Below, one piece after another: positions 21,648 to 31,784 of a DNA stretch of 64,000 nucleotides. Under the pieces are notes generated by a model. That model ran no database searches, had not been told where the DNA came from, and saw only the letters and a program-made list of their open reading frames with translations. The first letter of the stretch is position 1. Each line of letters begins with the position of its first letter. Location: NCBI RefSeq assembly GCF_030272615.1, contig NC_081413.1:551703136-551767135 (forward strand). Direction: 5' to 3'. Position numbers and translations under genes: made by a program. Source of the DNA: Cryptomeria japonica. Lineage: Eukaryota > Streptophyta > Pinopsida > Cupressales > Cupressaceae.

Positions 21648-23555
21648 CTAGCAGTATGTGCCCCATGGACATGTGAAGGCTGTCTTATGTTGGTCCTCTG
21701 GTGCGATCTTTATTTGATTGTATCCTGAAAAGCCATCCATGAGTGAAAGCATCGAATGTCCTGCTGTTAGATCCACTATGATGTCGATATTTGGTAGGGG
21801 GAAATCATCCTTAGGATAGGCCTTATTTAGATCTCTAAAGTCGGTACAAATGCGGATGCCCCCTTTTGGTTTTCCAACTGGCACAATATTGGAGATCCAT
21901 TCTGCATAATCAATTGGTCTAATGAAACCAACATCCAGGAGTTTCTTGAGTTCTGTTTTTACTAGCACTGCAATCTGAGGATGCATCTTACGAAGCTTCT
22001 GCTTGACAGGTTTGGCTCCTTCTGCTACAGTGAGGTGATGCATGACTAAATCAGGATCAAGCCCAGGCATGTCTACATATGACCATGCAAAGTTGATCTG
22101 ACGCTGCTGGAAGAACTCTATAAATTTAGGCTGTTCCTTGGGAGTGAGAAGAGATGCCAGATGTATGATATGAGGATTTTCAAGAGTCCCCACATTGTAT
22201 TCTTTGGTCTCCTCAATGAGGATCGTTGATCGTTCCTGTTGTGCATTAGCAGGGAGAATGTCAAACCCTTCATCCTCAGCCGCCTCAGAGAGGTTTTCAC
22301 CGTTGGATATGCTCTTTCTTTTTACTTTTGTCTGATCAAACAGTGCCACAGTGTGGTTTTCACTGGAAGATCCATGTTTTATTGTTATATTTTTGCAGCT
22401 GAAAGGTTTGGCATCCGCCCCGAAGTATGCTGCGCTATTAAGTTCAATGGCGAATCCAGCTTTGTGATCCCCGCTTGGTAGGTTATCCCGTAATTCCAAA
22501 AAGTCAATGATGGCCTCATCATTTTGGAAGAGGTCAAGACATGGGAGATTTGGTTGGTTCCATTCGATGAGTTCAGGGTGGATAATGGGCATTACTTCAT
22601 CGATTAGGTTAAGTTCGTTAGAGGTATCAGTGAGGGTTAAGACAGTGTGGTGAAGGTCGTTGATGGTACTCTCCCTGTCAGAATCAGGCGTAGGATGAGA
22701 CGTAGGGTCTGTGGAAGATGTTTCCGGTTCAGGAACCCAAGTGGTCTTTATCTGTGCTTCTCCGTAAACAGGGATATCTTTGCGGGGTGGAGGCGGTGAT
22801 GTGTCTTCCTCATCTGAAGTGTTAAGTTGCACGGAATCAAATTCCCATTCATGTGAGTCGGTCTCTGAGTCACTTTCCAGCATTCGATTGCTATACCATA
22901 CCGGGATGTCTCTGGAGTTGAATACTGCAGGCGTGATTGGTTTATGTACCTTTGTAGTGATCGGTGCTGTAGGAATTTTGATGGGGATTAAAGGATTTGT
23001 TACTGGAAGTATCGACATTGTTGACGTAGTGGCTTCTGTTGGAACGGCTGGTGCCATAGATGCTACTGCGGGTTCTGATACAGTTGCTACTACAAATGGT
23101 GTTGCGGATGGGATTACTGGTTCGTTTGGTGGGATGATTGGTATTGTAGATGGTTGCGGTGGGTTTGTGAGCCTCGATGGGGCAGTGGGGATAGTGTTTG
23201 ATGGTGCTTTGATTATGAAAGGTGTCCTCTTTGCAGTAGGTGGGCAAAATGGTTTGCTAGGTTTTCCTTTGAATCTGAGTTTAGGAAGGATCTCTTTTTC
23301 AAAGCCTAGGCCTGTATTACCTTTGGGTTTGAATTCTGGTAGCAAAGGTTCATGTCGTCCTTGTTTGCAGTATCCCAAAGCACTCTGACCATCATATCCC
23401 ATTCTTTGCATAATGAGGAGGCCTTTGCCATACTGTTCCGTAGGAAGTGTAACTCGCGGTTTATCAGTGGTGATGGGATCTTTATAGATCCAGTCAGCTA
23501 GGTCCTCATCTTGTGTTTCTTCCTCTTGACTCTTTCCAAGGATGAAAGGCGTCAA
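21648..23555 (-). CDS. Tat pol: G-patch and N-terminal RT
   Basis: 635 open codons in the same frame as flanking ORFs. Residues ~40-95 look like a G-patch: KGLLIMQRMGYDG, SALGYC, then TGLGFE, matching the spaced glycine pattern of that nucleic-acid-binding motif. A Pro/Thr/Ala-rich linker follows (about 100-300). From about 430 on is RT: HHLTV, VGFIRPIDYAEW, VPVGKPKGGIRICTDFRDLN and SLMDGFSGYNQI. Stops at TAG 21648-21650, just before MPFGLKN, so RT is split by a single nonsense codon. G-patches next to protease are known in betaretroviruses; in plant elements I have only the sequence pattern. Confidence 0.88.
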   Translation of the reverse strand: MTPFILGKSQEEETQDEDLADWIYKDPITTDKPRVTLPTEQYGKGLLIMQRMGYDGQSALGYCKQGRHEPLLPEFKPKGNTGLGFEKEILPKLRFKGKPSKPFCPPTAKRTPFIIKAPSNTIPTAPSRLTNPPQPSTIPIIPPNEPVIPSATPFVVATVSEPAVASMAPAVPTEATTSTMSILPVTNPLIPIKIPTAPITTKVHKPITPAVFNSRDIPVWYSNRMLESDSETDSHEWEFDSVQLNTSDEEDTSPPPPRKDIPVYGEAQIKTTWVPEPETSSTDPTSHPTPDSDRESTINDLHHTVLTLTDTSNELNLIDEVMPIIHPELIEWNQPNLPCLDLFQNDEAIIDFLELRDNLPSGDHKAGFAIELNSAAYFGADAKPFSCKNITIKHGSSSENHTVALFDQTKVKRKSISNGENLSEAAEDEGFDILPANAQQERSTILIEETKEYNVGTLENPHIIHLASLLTPKEQPKFIEFFQQRQINFAWSYVDMPGLDPDLVMHHLTVAEGAKPVKQKLRKMHPQIAVLVKTELKKLLDVGFIRPIDYAEWISNIVPVGKPKGGIRICTDFRDLNKAYPKDDFPLPNIDIIVDLTAGHSMLSLMDGFSGYNQIKIAPEDQHKTAFTCPWGTYC

Positions 23556-23594
23556 AGCACATGCTAGCGTGATTAGTGGTTGCTGGAGTAACTG

Positions 23595-24926
23595 CTATGG
23601 TTTACCATGTGTTCTAGGAGAAGTGGGCATTTGTCCCACACAAAAGAGCTGACTCAAGTTGTATTCTCCAGGACCTTCCTCTGCTACTTTCATTTTAAGC
23701 TTTTCTTGCTTGGGTATAGGGGTGTTCGAACTGTCAAGAGAGGCAGGATTTACATATGATGTGGAGGAAATGGCTTCCCTATTATTAGGAACTGTAATCT
23801 CTGGTTGATGGCTGATATTATGGCAACATGCAAAGGGATTTGCATCGCCCAGGATTGTGATCTCTGTACCATTATGTGGGAACTTGATACATTGATGGTA
23901 GGTAGATGGAACAGCTTGCATGGCATGTATCCAAGGTCTCCCTAATAATAGATTATATGGCAAAGGAAGGTCCAGAACCTGACAGATGATGTGCTTTACC
24001 ATAGGGCCCACTCGGATTGGTAGTACCACAGCTCCTTTGGATGAACGCTCTGCATCATCATAGGCCTTGATGGTGATCTTCTTGCGAGGATCCACTGATT
24101 CTATTGCATATCCCAATGCTGTGACCAACTGTAGTGTGCAAATGTTTAGGCCTGCTCCATTATCTATCAAGACTCGCTTGATCCTGTGTTGGTTGATAAA
24201 GCCTTCAATGTGTAGCGAAGCATTATGAGGTTGTTGGAACGAAGAGTTGTCACTTTCGGAAAAAGTGAGACAAGGTGATGACTTTAGATTTCCAACCATG
24301 GCTTGAAATTGGTCTATATTCAAATTTGCAGGGACTGACGCCTCTTGGAGTGCTTGATCCAAGATAGTTTTATGAGATGGTGATAGACGCAAAAGCTCTA
24401 AAATGGATATAAGCGCAGGGGTTTTGTCTAATTGTTCCACAAGATTGTATTGCTTTGGGACGAAGGTGGTGTCTTGTGGAGCTGCCTTTATGGTAACTTT
24501 GCCGCGACGTGTAACAACATTGCAATTGGAGTTGGGATTTTTGAAGGTTATAGTTGCAACTTGTTCATTGGCATCATACAGGTGATTTACAGTGTAGTTA
24601 TACGCAGTCTGCGTATAATCAGTGGTATCAGTGCCTCGCCGGGAAGTGGAAGGACCCCTTTGATCTTGTGATGGAAGTGGATTTTTGAACATCAGATGAT
24701 CATTATTTGTTGTTTTTGGGTCATGTCCTTCAATCTCAATTTCTCCTCGATCAATAAGATCCTGAATGAGATCTTTCAATCGGTGACAATTACTTGTCTT
24801 CTGTCCTCTTCCTTGATGGAACTCACAGTGTTCAGTATCTCTCCACCATGCTGGTTTGACCTGAGGTTCATAGTTTGATAGTTTAGGTAGAGTGACCAAA
24901 TTTTGAGAAATGAGTTGTCGCAACAC
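23595..24926 (-). CDS. Tat gag C-terminus and aspartic protease
   Basis: 443 open codons in the pol frame. N-terminal part has a Cys/His motif (CEFHQGRGQKTSNCHRLKDLI) typical of Tat-type gag ends. Residues ~245-340 form the protease, with LIDNGAGLNIC in the active-site position (D-N-G instead of D-S/T-G) and the LLLGRPWI motif. D-N-G-A is common in Tat elements, so it may be functional. Ends in TAG at 23595-23597, followed in the same frame by the G-patch ORF. The stop sits before glutamines and could come from CAG. Confidence 0.88.
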   Translation of the reverse strand: MLRQLISQNLVTLPKLSNYEPQVKPAWWRDTEHCEFHQGRGQKTSNCHRLKDLIQDLIDRGEIEIEGHDPKTTNNDHLMFKNPLPSQDQRGPSTSRRGTDTTDYTQTAYNYTVNHLYDANEQVATITFKNPNSNCNVVTRRGKVTIKAAPQDTTFVPKQYNLVEQLDKTPALISILELLRLSPSHKTILDQALQEASVPANLNIDQFQAMVGNLKSSPCLTFSESDNSSFQQPHNASLHIEGFINQHRIKRVLIDNGAGLNICTLQLVTALGYAIESVDPRKKITIKAYDDAERSSKGAVVLPIRVGPMVKHIICQVLDLPLPYNLLLGRPWIHAMQAVPSTYHQCIKFPHNGTEITILGDANPFACCHNISHQPEITVPNNREAISSTSYVNPASLDSSNTPIPKQEKLKMKVAEEGPGEYNLSQLFCVGQMPTSPRTHGKP

Positions 24927-24929
24927 TGT

Positions 24930-26215
24930 TTCAATGGGTTCCCCTAAGGGAGTGTATGTTCATTTTTGTTTTTGCTGACGAGGTCTTGGTTCATCATGAG
25001 ATGTGATGCGACCTTGATTAGGAGGAACATTTGTGTTATTCTGAGGTGGAGGATTTTGTCCTGCAAATCGAACCACAGGTTGTGCATTTTGGATAGTCCG
25101 GGCATCCACAACCCCATCATTGACGATGTTCTTGTTTTTATTCTAGAAGTTTGGTTTATCGCTATTGAAGCGTGGGCGAGGACCATCTTTTGGTTCATTA
25201 AAGATTTTGATGAGTCCTTTCTTGATGAGTGCCCTTTCACATTTTAAACCCTTGGTGATCATATTGTTAAAAGAGTCTGTGTCTTTGACATCCAGGTGAA
25301 ATTCCATTTCTTCGTTTAAGTTGGAAATGAAGATTTCCACTAGTTCTCGTTCAGGTAACTGAAGAGAACGTCTGCTAGACATTTGGCGCCATCGTTGCAG
25401 GAATACTGAGAATAGTTCACCTGGTTTTTGTTTGGTGTTGCACAGATCAGCCATGGTGATGTCGCGTTCAATATTATAAGAGTAATGAGATAGGAACTTC
25501 TGGATGAGTTCCTCAAATGTTCTAATGCCACCTGGTAATCGGGAAAACCATGATGTGGTTGTTCCTCCCAAGCTTTAGGGAAAAAGGCGCATTAGGTATG
25601 TGTCTTCATATGCCACTTCAAGACAAGTGGAATGAAATTCTCTGACATGATCACGAGGATCTCCCTTTCCTCTATATTTTTCGAATTTTGGTGTTTCGAA
25701 CCCGCGTGGAAAGGGTGGCATATAAAGATTCCTATCAAAGGATAGGGACAGATGTCGTTAAGTGAGAATTTATTGGTCTTAACACCACTATGAAGTTGTT
25801 GGGCGAGATTCTCGACTTGTTGCTGCAACATCTCCATCTCATTTGGAGGAGGAGGTGGTGGGTTACCTCGAGGAATGTTATATCTGATGTGATTTCTTCC
25901 TCTTTCCTCCTCGTGGCGACTTTGTCTTTCTGATGTTTGTCTTAATTGGGCAAGATCAAAGTCAGAGGGGAGTTTGGCTCCTTCTTGAGCGAGTTTTAAG
26001 AAGTGAGCATCCGCATTGCTCCTGAGTATTTCATCAAACAATCTGTTAAAGTGAGGGTTATGCTGAACCCTTTCGATTGTTGAAGGAGTGGGAGTACTTG
26101 GGTTTTCGTCATTTATATTGCCTCCAAGTGCTTCTTGAAATTCATTGAGATTTTCGTCTTCTTCTTCCTCAATTTCTATTTTTCGTTGCCGTGACCGTGA
26201 TCGGGTTTGAGCCAT
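24930..26215 (-). pseudogene. gag: Tat gag
   Basis: Starts at ATG 26215 (MAQTRSRSRQRKIEIEEEED), a basic then acidic N-terminus. Pro-rich stretch and coiled coil at about residues 125-150. Near 25735 the frame shifts from the start frame to the pol frame. 25143-25571 is the retrotransposon gag domain (FSRLPGGIRTFEELIQKF, then FLQRWRQM). In-frame stops at 25575, 25143 and 24960. Downstream of the shift everything to the end of pol is one frame, so the ancestral element had a fused gag-pol ORF. Confidence 0.87.
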
Positions 26216-28559
26216 TTTGCTTGCAAGTTTTTGTTGAAGTTGATTGAAGATGATGATGAGTTGTCGATGAAATGAAAGATTGCTGGTTGGTGATTTGTGT
26301 TGTATGGGGATCTCTAGCACTTTAAGGTAGATGTAACCAAAATTCCTTCTTTGAATTGCTTGTTTGTTTGATAAGTTTGGATGGGATAAGGTGTAGAGAA
26401 ATCTGAGATGTGTTATAGATTTTGACTACCTAGCAATGAGAGGATTCACTCATGAACTAGTTTTAACCTACGTAGATGTGTCTCTTAGGATGAGCGTATC
26501 CTAGATGTAGAAACAATCTAAAAAGTGATGTGATGTGTTTGATTCAAGCAATATCTTAAAAGGAATCTTGGGACAAGAACCTCTTTATGTTTTGAGAGTT
26601 TTGGGATGGATTGATGATGGAATAATGATGTATGAATGAGATGATGGATGTTTTGTTTTCAAATTCAATAAAAACTTTGTGTTACAAATGGAACAAACTC
26701 TACTTCTTCCCTTTCAGGTGTTGGTGGCACTTCTCGAGCTGTGTTGTAGGTGATGTAGACGTTTGGGAAGAAGTTGGGATTAATCTTTCCTCCTTGATTT
26801 TTGTGATAACTTAGAGCTCTATATTGCATAAAAGCTCTGCGGTTCAATGATTCTAAATCAAACTCGTTTGTTTTTCCTTGAAGGTATAGACGCATGCGAT
26901 GAAGAAAGACTCTGTGTGAGACAAAAATTTGTCTATTGAGATAGAAGAATTTCCTTCGTTTGATCAAAGCCTTTGAGCTTAATGGTCTTCTTTTCAAGTT
27001 GATATTCTGATGACGCTTCTTCTTTCGCAAGATGTGAAGAATGGTCATAAAATTTTGACTCTGTTGTAGTTTGCACTTTGTTGATGTGTTTGGTTGTTTT
27101 GAGAAATGTTGGATGAATACTTTGTTTTTGGGAAGTGATTTTCTGATTTTTTCTTTGACAAGAAAACAAAGCAAGCACACAAACACAAGAATGTTGCCTC
27201 AAAGGCACAAATGAGTATGGGTCTAGATCAACCCAATCCTTGGACTTGTATATGACCCTTCCTTTAGATGTATTTTAAGGTGTATTTCCAAAGCCTGAAG
27301 TCAGCTCAATTGACACTAGGTCTGTAAAACGAACACACTTCAAACACTTTTTATCCCTAAGGTCAAATGGCCAGTTGTGATAAATTTAGCCCACATCTTG
27401 ATATTTCTTCAACTTTGGTACTACATACCTTATGAATCCTGTCGTGGTAGGTAAGGATGTGATATACTAAGTCTTGCACGAGCATAACAAATAGATGATC
27501 CCTATGATGGGGGAGTCACCACTTTTATCAAGCCACAAGTGACTTTTCAAAAAGCTATGTTTCTACTCAAGGAAATATGTATGGTGAGTATCTTGGGAGC
27601 AAAACCATCTATGCTCTTGCACTAAATTATATCTCAAATATCCTCAATCAATAGAACGGGTGGGCTACTACTTAAAGGTGTTTAGTCATGTTCGATGTTT
27701 TTGGACATAAGTTCATTCTGCAGTGACTCACTTAAGAGTCTTATAACTAGTGGTGGGGCCCATTTGTCCTTTCGGCCAGTTACACTGTAGGAACAACTAT
27801 ACCCAAGGCTACAACTTTCGCTCTCACCTGATTTCTATAGCGGCTCGAAGGATTTACCGCGCGAGGTCGTTCCCAAGAGTGATGTGTCTCTTGGCAGGCC
27901 TCTCTTAAAAAGATAAAAATTTTGAGCGTTACTAACACTTTTCTCTTGCACCTAGGACCACGAGAGCCAAGGGAGAGGATAGTGTGTGTTAGAGGTAGGA
28001 CCACTCGACTGACCTTTGTGCACAAGCGTGCCAAACACCAAATTCACTTGTTCTTTTTAATCCATCATTGCAATGTGATTTAACTATTTGGAGATGTTGC
28101 TCCAATAGTCATGGTGTTCTTTTTAACTTCAAAAACAATGTGTTTTGTAATCTAGAATTTGGAAATCCTGGTCAACTTAATGAAAAACACGTTTGCATGA
28201 AGTAAAATCTATTTTTGCAAAAATCAAAACAAGTGGTTTGTAAGTTTTTAACTGCACCAAAATTTGAAGTGTGGCTTGTGATTTTTAGATTTGATGCAAG
28301 GAAAGAAACTTTGTTTGGTTGATTTTAAACACCCAAAATAAAGATGAATCCTAACTAGAAAACAATGAAAATTTGTCGTTTTGTGTTTTTCAATGTTCTT
28401 TTTAAGCATCAAATGACAAATGTGTGATTTTTATGGTGAGTTGTTAACCTGCATGAACAAAAACAAGTTAGTAAAAATCGGTGTTCAAGGAGGGCTTCCA
28501 CAAGCCTAAGATGTTCAATTTTTCGGTTACAAGGCGACTTGGACAACACTCTGTCGCAA
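26216..28559 (-). other. 5' leader of Tat-like element
   Basis: About 2.3 kb between the AGCGCT array and gag. Apart from the ORF at 26665-27186, no coding signal; 28060-28440 is T/A-rich with repeated short AAAAC/GTTTT words. Confidence 0.5.
26665..27186 (-). CDS. Hypothetical leader ORF of Tat element, 173 aa
   Basis: An uninterrupted 173-codon frame on the element's sense strand, 450 bp upstream of gag. Lys/Arg-rich middle (residues ~50-90), then a more complex C-terminus ending around PPTPEREEVEFVPF. I do not recognise it. Some Tat/Ogre elements have an extra ORF before gag, so a real leader protein is possible; a chance ORF in T-rich leader sequence is also possible. Confidence 0.3.
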   Translation of the reverse strand: MFVCLLCFLVKEKIRKSLPKNKVFIQHFSKQPNTSTKCKLQQSQNFMTILHILRKKKRHQNINLKRRPLSSKALIKRRKFFYLNRQIFVSHRVFLHRMRLYLQGKTNEFDLESLNRRAFMQYRALSYHKNQGGKINPNFFPNVYITYNTAREVPPTPEREEVEFVPFVTQSFY

Positions 28560-28835
28560 TAGCGCTAGTCTGCGTTTTGGACAGAAGCGCTAATTTATAC
28601 AATAGTGCTAGTCTGCGTTTGCAGAAGCGCTACTTTACACAGTAGCGCTTAGAGAATTGGAGAGACAGAAAAGACAGAAGCGCTAGAATTTTACCAATAG
28701 CGCTAGAATAATCTCAAAAGCGCTTAAACAGTTTCAAAAGCGCCGAAACTTTTACAATAGCGCTATTGTAGGGACAATAACGCTAAAAGAAAAAATATCG
28801 GTAGCGCTAGAACGTGTTCAATAGCGCCGAAGCGC
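28560..28835 (-). repeat. AGCGCT array in the gag-pol leader
   Basis: Nine exact AGCGCT cores plus about four variants (AGTGCT, AACGCT, AGCGCC) in 275 bp, mostly as CAATAGCGCT or CAAAAGCGCT on the plus strand. These are the reverse complements of the AGCGCTATTG/AGCGCTTTTG units at 13829-14158. Relative to gag-pol transcription the motif therefore reads the same way as the other array does relative to the antisense ORF. It begins about 85 bp inside the 5' LTR. Confidence 0.88.
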
Positions 28836-28892
28836 GACCTGTGTGGCACTTTCAACAATCAAACATGTTAGTAAAAATAAAATCAGAAGGTT

Positions 28893-28920
28893 GCGTGTTT
28901 GATTCACGTCGGGTTCACCA
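28893..28920 (-). other. Primer binding site, extended to a tRNA T-arm
   Basis: Two bases inside the 5' LTR, the plus strand ends GGGTTCACCA, a tRNA-like acceptor with CCA. Upstream bases form a perfect T-arm: stem 28893-28897 with 28905-28909 (one G-T pair), 7-base loop TTTGATT with the conserved A. I could not name the tRNA. Confidence 0.75.
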
Positions 28921-28922
28921 AA

Positions 28923-30367
28923 TGATGCCCTCCTAAATGGCACAAGGTTAGTCAATGATGAAATAACACAAAACACACAAAACCATTAGTGTTAGTCAAT
29001 CAAAAACTAATCTAAAAAGGCATACCAAAAGAGAGACTACAAGCATGCAAGCATATTTAACTATCAAAGCAAACATGATGAGGCATCTCTAAATACCTCC
29101 TAACATACTCTTAGTTCCTTCTCCCTTGTTCCTCTCCTCTCCAAGTTCCAAAATAGTGTAGCTCTCAGCAGCTTTTTGCACTATGGATGCTTATGGAGGA
29201 TTGAGATTGTAGTATAGCTCCAAATATGAAATGAAAAGCTAATACTAATCTATTGATGCTAAAATGATTGATTTTATTTAAAACAACAAGATATTAGATA
29301 ATTATGCTAAATGCTCTCTAAAAATGCCTATAGCTTAAATGCATACAAGTTTTCAGGATCTGGATTATGAAGGAATGGGTTCTATTTATAGGAAAAATGG
29401 AGCAATGGATGGCCAGGATTGAAAGGTTTAATCAAGGGTCAAGCTTGAAAGTTGGGGATCCATGTGCACAATTTGCACCAATGAAATGGTGACAAGTGTC
29501 AACATAGGGTTGGGTTGAAAGAAGGGGTTGGAGGCATTGAATGCCTGAGAAGACTTCATGGTTATCTAAAGGCTAAGGGTCAAGTCTAAATTAAGATTAC
29601 CCATTGGATTAAGAGTTAATCCAAGGATAAACCTTTGTGCAAATGATTAAGAGATAATCATGGTCAAAGCATTAAAGGCCTGATGAGACCCTTGGGTTGG
29701 GTAGAGGTTGAGTCAAAACAAATGTTTTAACCATGCGGGAGGGTTTGGGTTAACCATTAATGGTTATTGGAGACTTTGTGGATTAAGTGGTTGAAAGTTG
29801 GAAGCCTTTAATGGCTATCAAAGACTTTGAGGATTTAAGTGGTTGAAGGTTGAAAACCTTTAATGGTTATCAAAGACTTTTAGGCTTTGAGAAGTGACTC
29901 CATTTTGCTTAAGAATGTGACAATAATTAGGGGATGGATTAGGCTAATTAGGAAGGGGTTAGAAGAATCTAGAAGGGGATTAGATTTTGCAAATGGATTT
30001 GGTGGGTGAGGGAAAATAGGATTTTATTTAAAATAAAAATTCATTTATTTCAATAAATGTGTGCAAGTTGCATTTGTAGGAAAATGCAAGTGGGGTGGGG
30101 ATAATGATTTAAATAAATGTTTTATTTAATTTATTTAAAAGAGGAAAAGGGGATTTTATTAAATAAATAGATTTTATTTATTTAATTGAATGGAATTTGA
30201 TTTAATTAATTAATTAAAATAAATTGAATAATTTATTTAATTAATAGAAGAATGTTTGGGGATGAATTAATTAAATATTAATTTAATTAACTGATGGCTA
30301 GTAGATTTTTAATCAAATAAATAGTGAATATTTATTTAATTAAGCTGGACAGATTTGTGTGACTACA
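28923..30367 (-). repeat. 5' LTR of Tat-like element
   Basis: 1445 bp, near-identical to 11824-13268. Followed by GATAC, the probable target duplication. Confidence 0.95.
29383..29390 (-). promoter_or_regulatory. Putative TATA box in Tat 5' LTR
   Basis: Minus strand TATAAATA; same box in the 3' LTR at 12284-12291. Orientation agrees with the minus-strand gag-pol. Confidence 0.55.
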
Positions 30368-31784
30368 GATACAACCAGATTTGAAGGCAAAATTTTCTCA
30401 AACACAACAACTAGTAGACAAAGGAAAATGTACAGCAGTCACCCAAACAATATTTCAAGTTGAAATTAAGGATGAAAATTGGTTATGGCATTTGAGATTT
30501 GGACACTTCAACTTTGGAGGCTTAAATCTATTACATAGAAAGAACATGGTAAGGGGATTGCCACTCATAGAGAAACCAACAAGATTATGTGAAGGTTGCA
30601 TTCTAGGCAAACAACATAGGGAATCATTCCCAATAGGAAAGTCAATGAGGGCAGTAGCACCATTAGAGATTGTCCACTCAAACTTATGCGGTCTTATGCA
30701 AACATCATAAATTGGTGGAAGATATTATTTCATGACTTTCATTGACGACTATACAAGTAAAACTTGGGTCTTCTTGAAACATAAAGATGATGCATTTGAT
30801 TACTTTCACCAATTCAAGGCCCTTGTGGAGAAGCAAAGTGGATATTATATCAAAGCATTAAGAACGAATAGAGGTGGTGAGTATATCTCAAATGAATTCC
30901 TAAGTTTTTGCAAGGATAATGGTATTCACAAACAATTTACTACAAGGTATACACCTCAACAAAACGGTGTAGCTGAAAGGAAAAATAGAACGATTATGGA
31001 AATGGCAAGGAGCATGCTAAAAGCAAAACATTTATCAAATGAGTACTGGGCTGAAGCTGTCTCATGTGTAGTCTATATAATAAATAGATGGCCAACCAAG
31101 AGTCTAAAGAATATGATTCCTGAAGAAGCATGGAGTGGAAGAAAACAAAATGTTGCTCACATGAGAGTGTTTGGTTGTGTGGCATATGTGCATGTCCCAA
31201 ATGAATTAAGAAAGAAGTTGGACAGCAAAGGAGAAAGATGTATATTCGTGGGATATAGCGAAGAATCAAAGGCATATAAACTATACAATCCAATAACCAA
31301 AAGGGTAATAATCAACAGAGATGTGCAGTTTATTGAAGAGGAATCATGGGATGGCACCCTAGAGAAAACAGTTAATGTAACAACAAGCATACAACAAGAA
31401 AATGGAGAAGAAATTATACCAGCAGGTATTCCTCCAAATGTGACTCCTCCCACTCCCATTCAAAGTCAGCAAAGTGGTCCTCAAATGACACTGTCATCAA
31501 GTACAAGGACAGCCTCACATATTCAAGCAAACACCCCTTCAAGTAGACAACAAACACCAACAACAATAGGAACTCATAGTGCAGGCCCATCAAGTCCACA
31601 TTCTATAAGTTCAAATTCAAGTGACACGTCAAATCCAATATTAGCAAGCATGAGAAGACTAAAATTCAGAAGTTTAAGAGACATTTATGAGCAAAATGAA
31701 GGTGAGAATAACACAGGTCTGAATTCTCTTTTTGCATTATATTCACATGTTGATGGACCCATTCATTTTGAAGATGCAATTTAA
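30368..31784 (+). pseudogene. Copia integrase
   Basis: Resumes the copia pol after the Tat insertion. 30381-30710 has the GAG-pre-integrase His/Cys motif (WHLRFGHFNF, then LCEGCILGKQHR). A TAA at 30708 interrupts, then 30732-31784 has the core: FIDDYTSK, LRTNRGGEY, then PQQNGVAERKNRT. The second catalytic Asp reads Asn (codon AAT at 30867-30869), consistent with G-to-A. The C-terminal KRVIINRDVQF motif is present. Stop TAA at 31782 lies in frame before RT. Confidence 0.92.

Larger units (their letters stand above)
11824..30367 (-). mobile_element. Tat-like Ty3/gypsy element with antisense plant-mobile-domain ORF
   Basis: 18,544 bp between two 1445-bp LTRs (11824-13268 and 28923-30367) differing at about 12 sites by eye (~0.8%), nearly all transitions. 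Minus-strand order from the 5' LTR: primer site, 2.7-kb leader, gag-pro-pol in essentially one frame, 2-kb non-coding stretch, an ORF on the opposite strand, polypurine tract, 3' LTR. The second RNase H between the gypsy RNase H and integrase is diagnostic of the Tat lineage (Ogre, Retand, Grande; family knowledge), several of which carry antisense extra ORFs. It is the youngest element seen here. Confidence 0.93.

Noticed and set aside
22780-23388. Plus-strand 202-aa ORF
   Set aside because: Antisense shadow of the Pro/Thr/Ala-rich linker in Tat pol.
27780-28034. 84-aa minus ORF in the Tat leader
   Set aside because: Short, unremarkable composition, no conserved motif; likely chance.
28893-28920. 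A tRNA gene
   Set aside because: Only the T-arm and acceptor 3' strand are present; position beside the LTR makes it a primer binding site.
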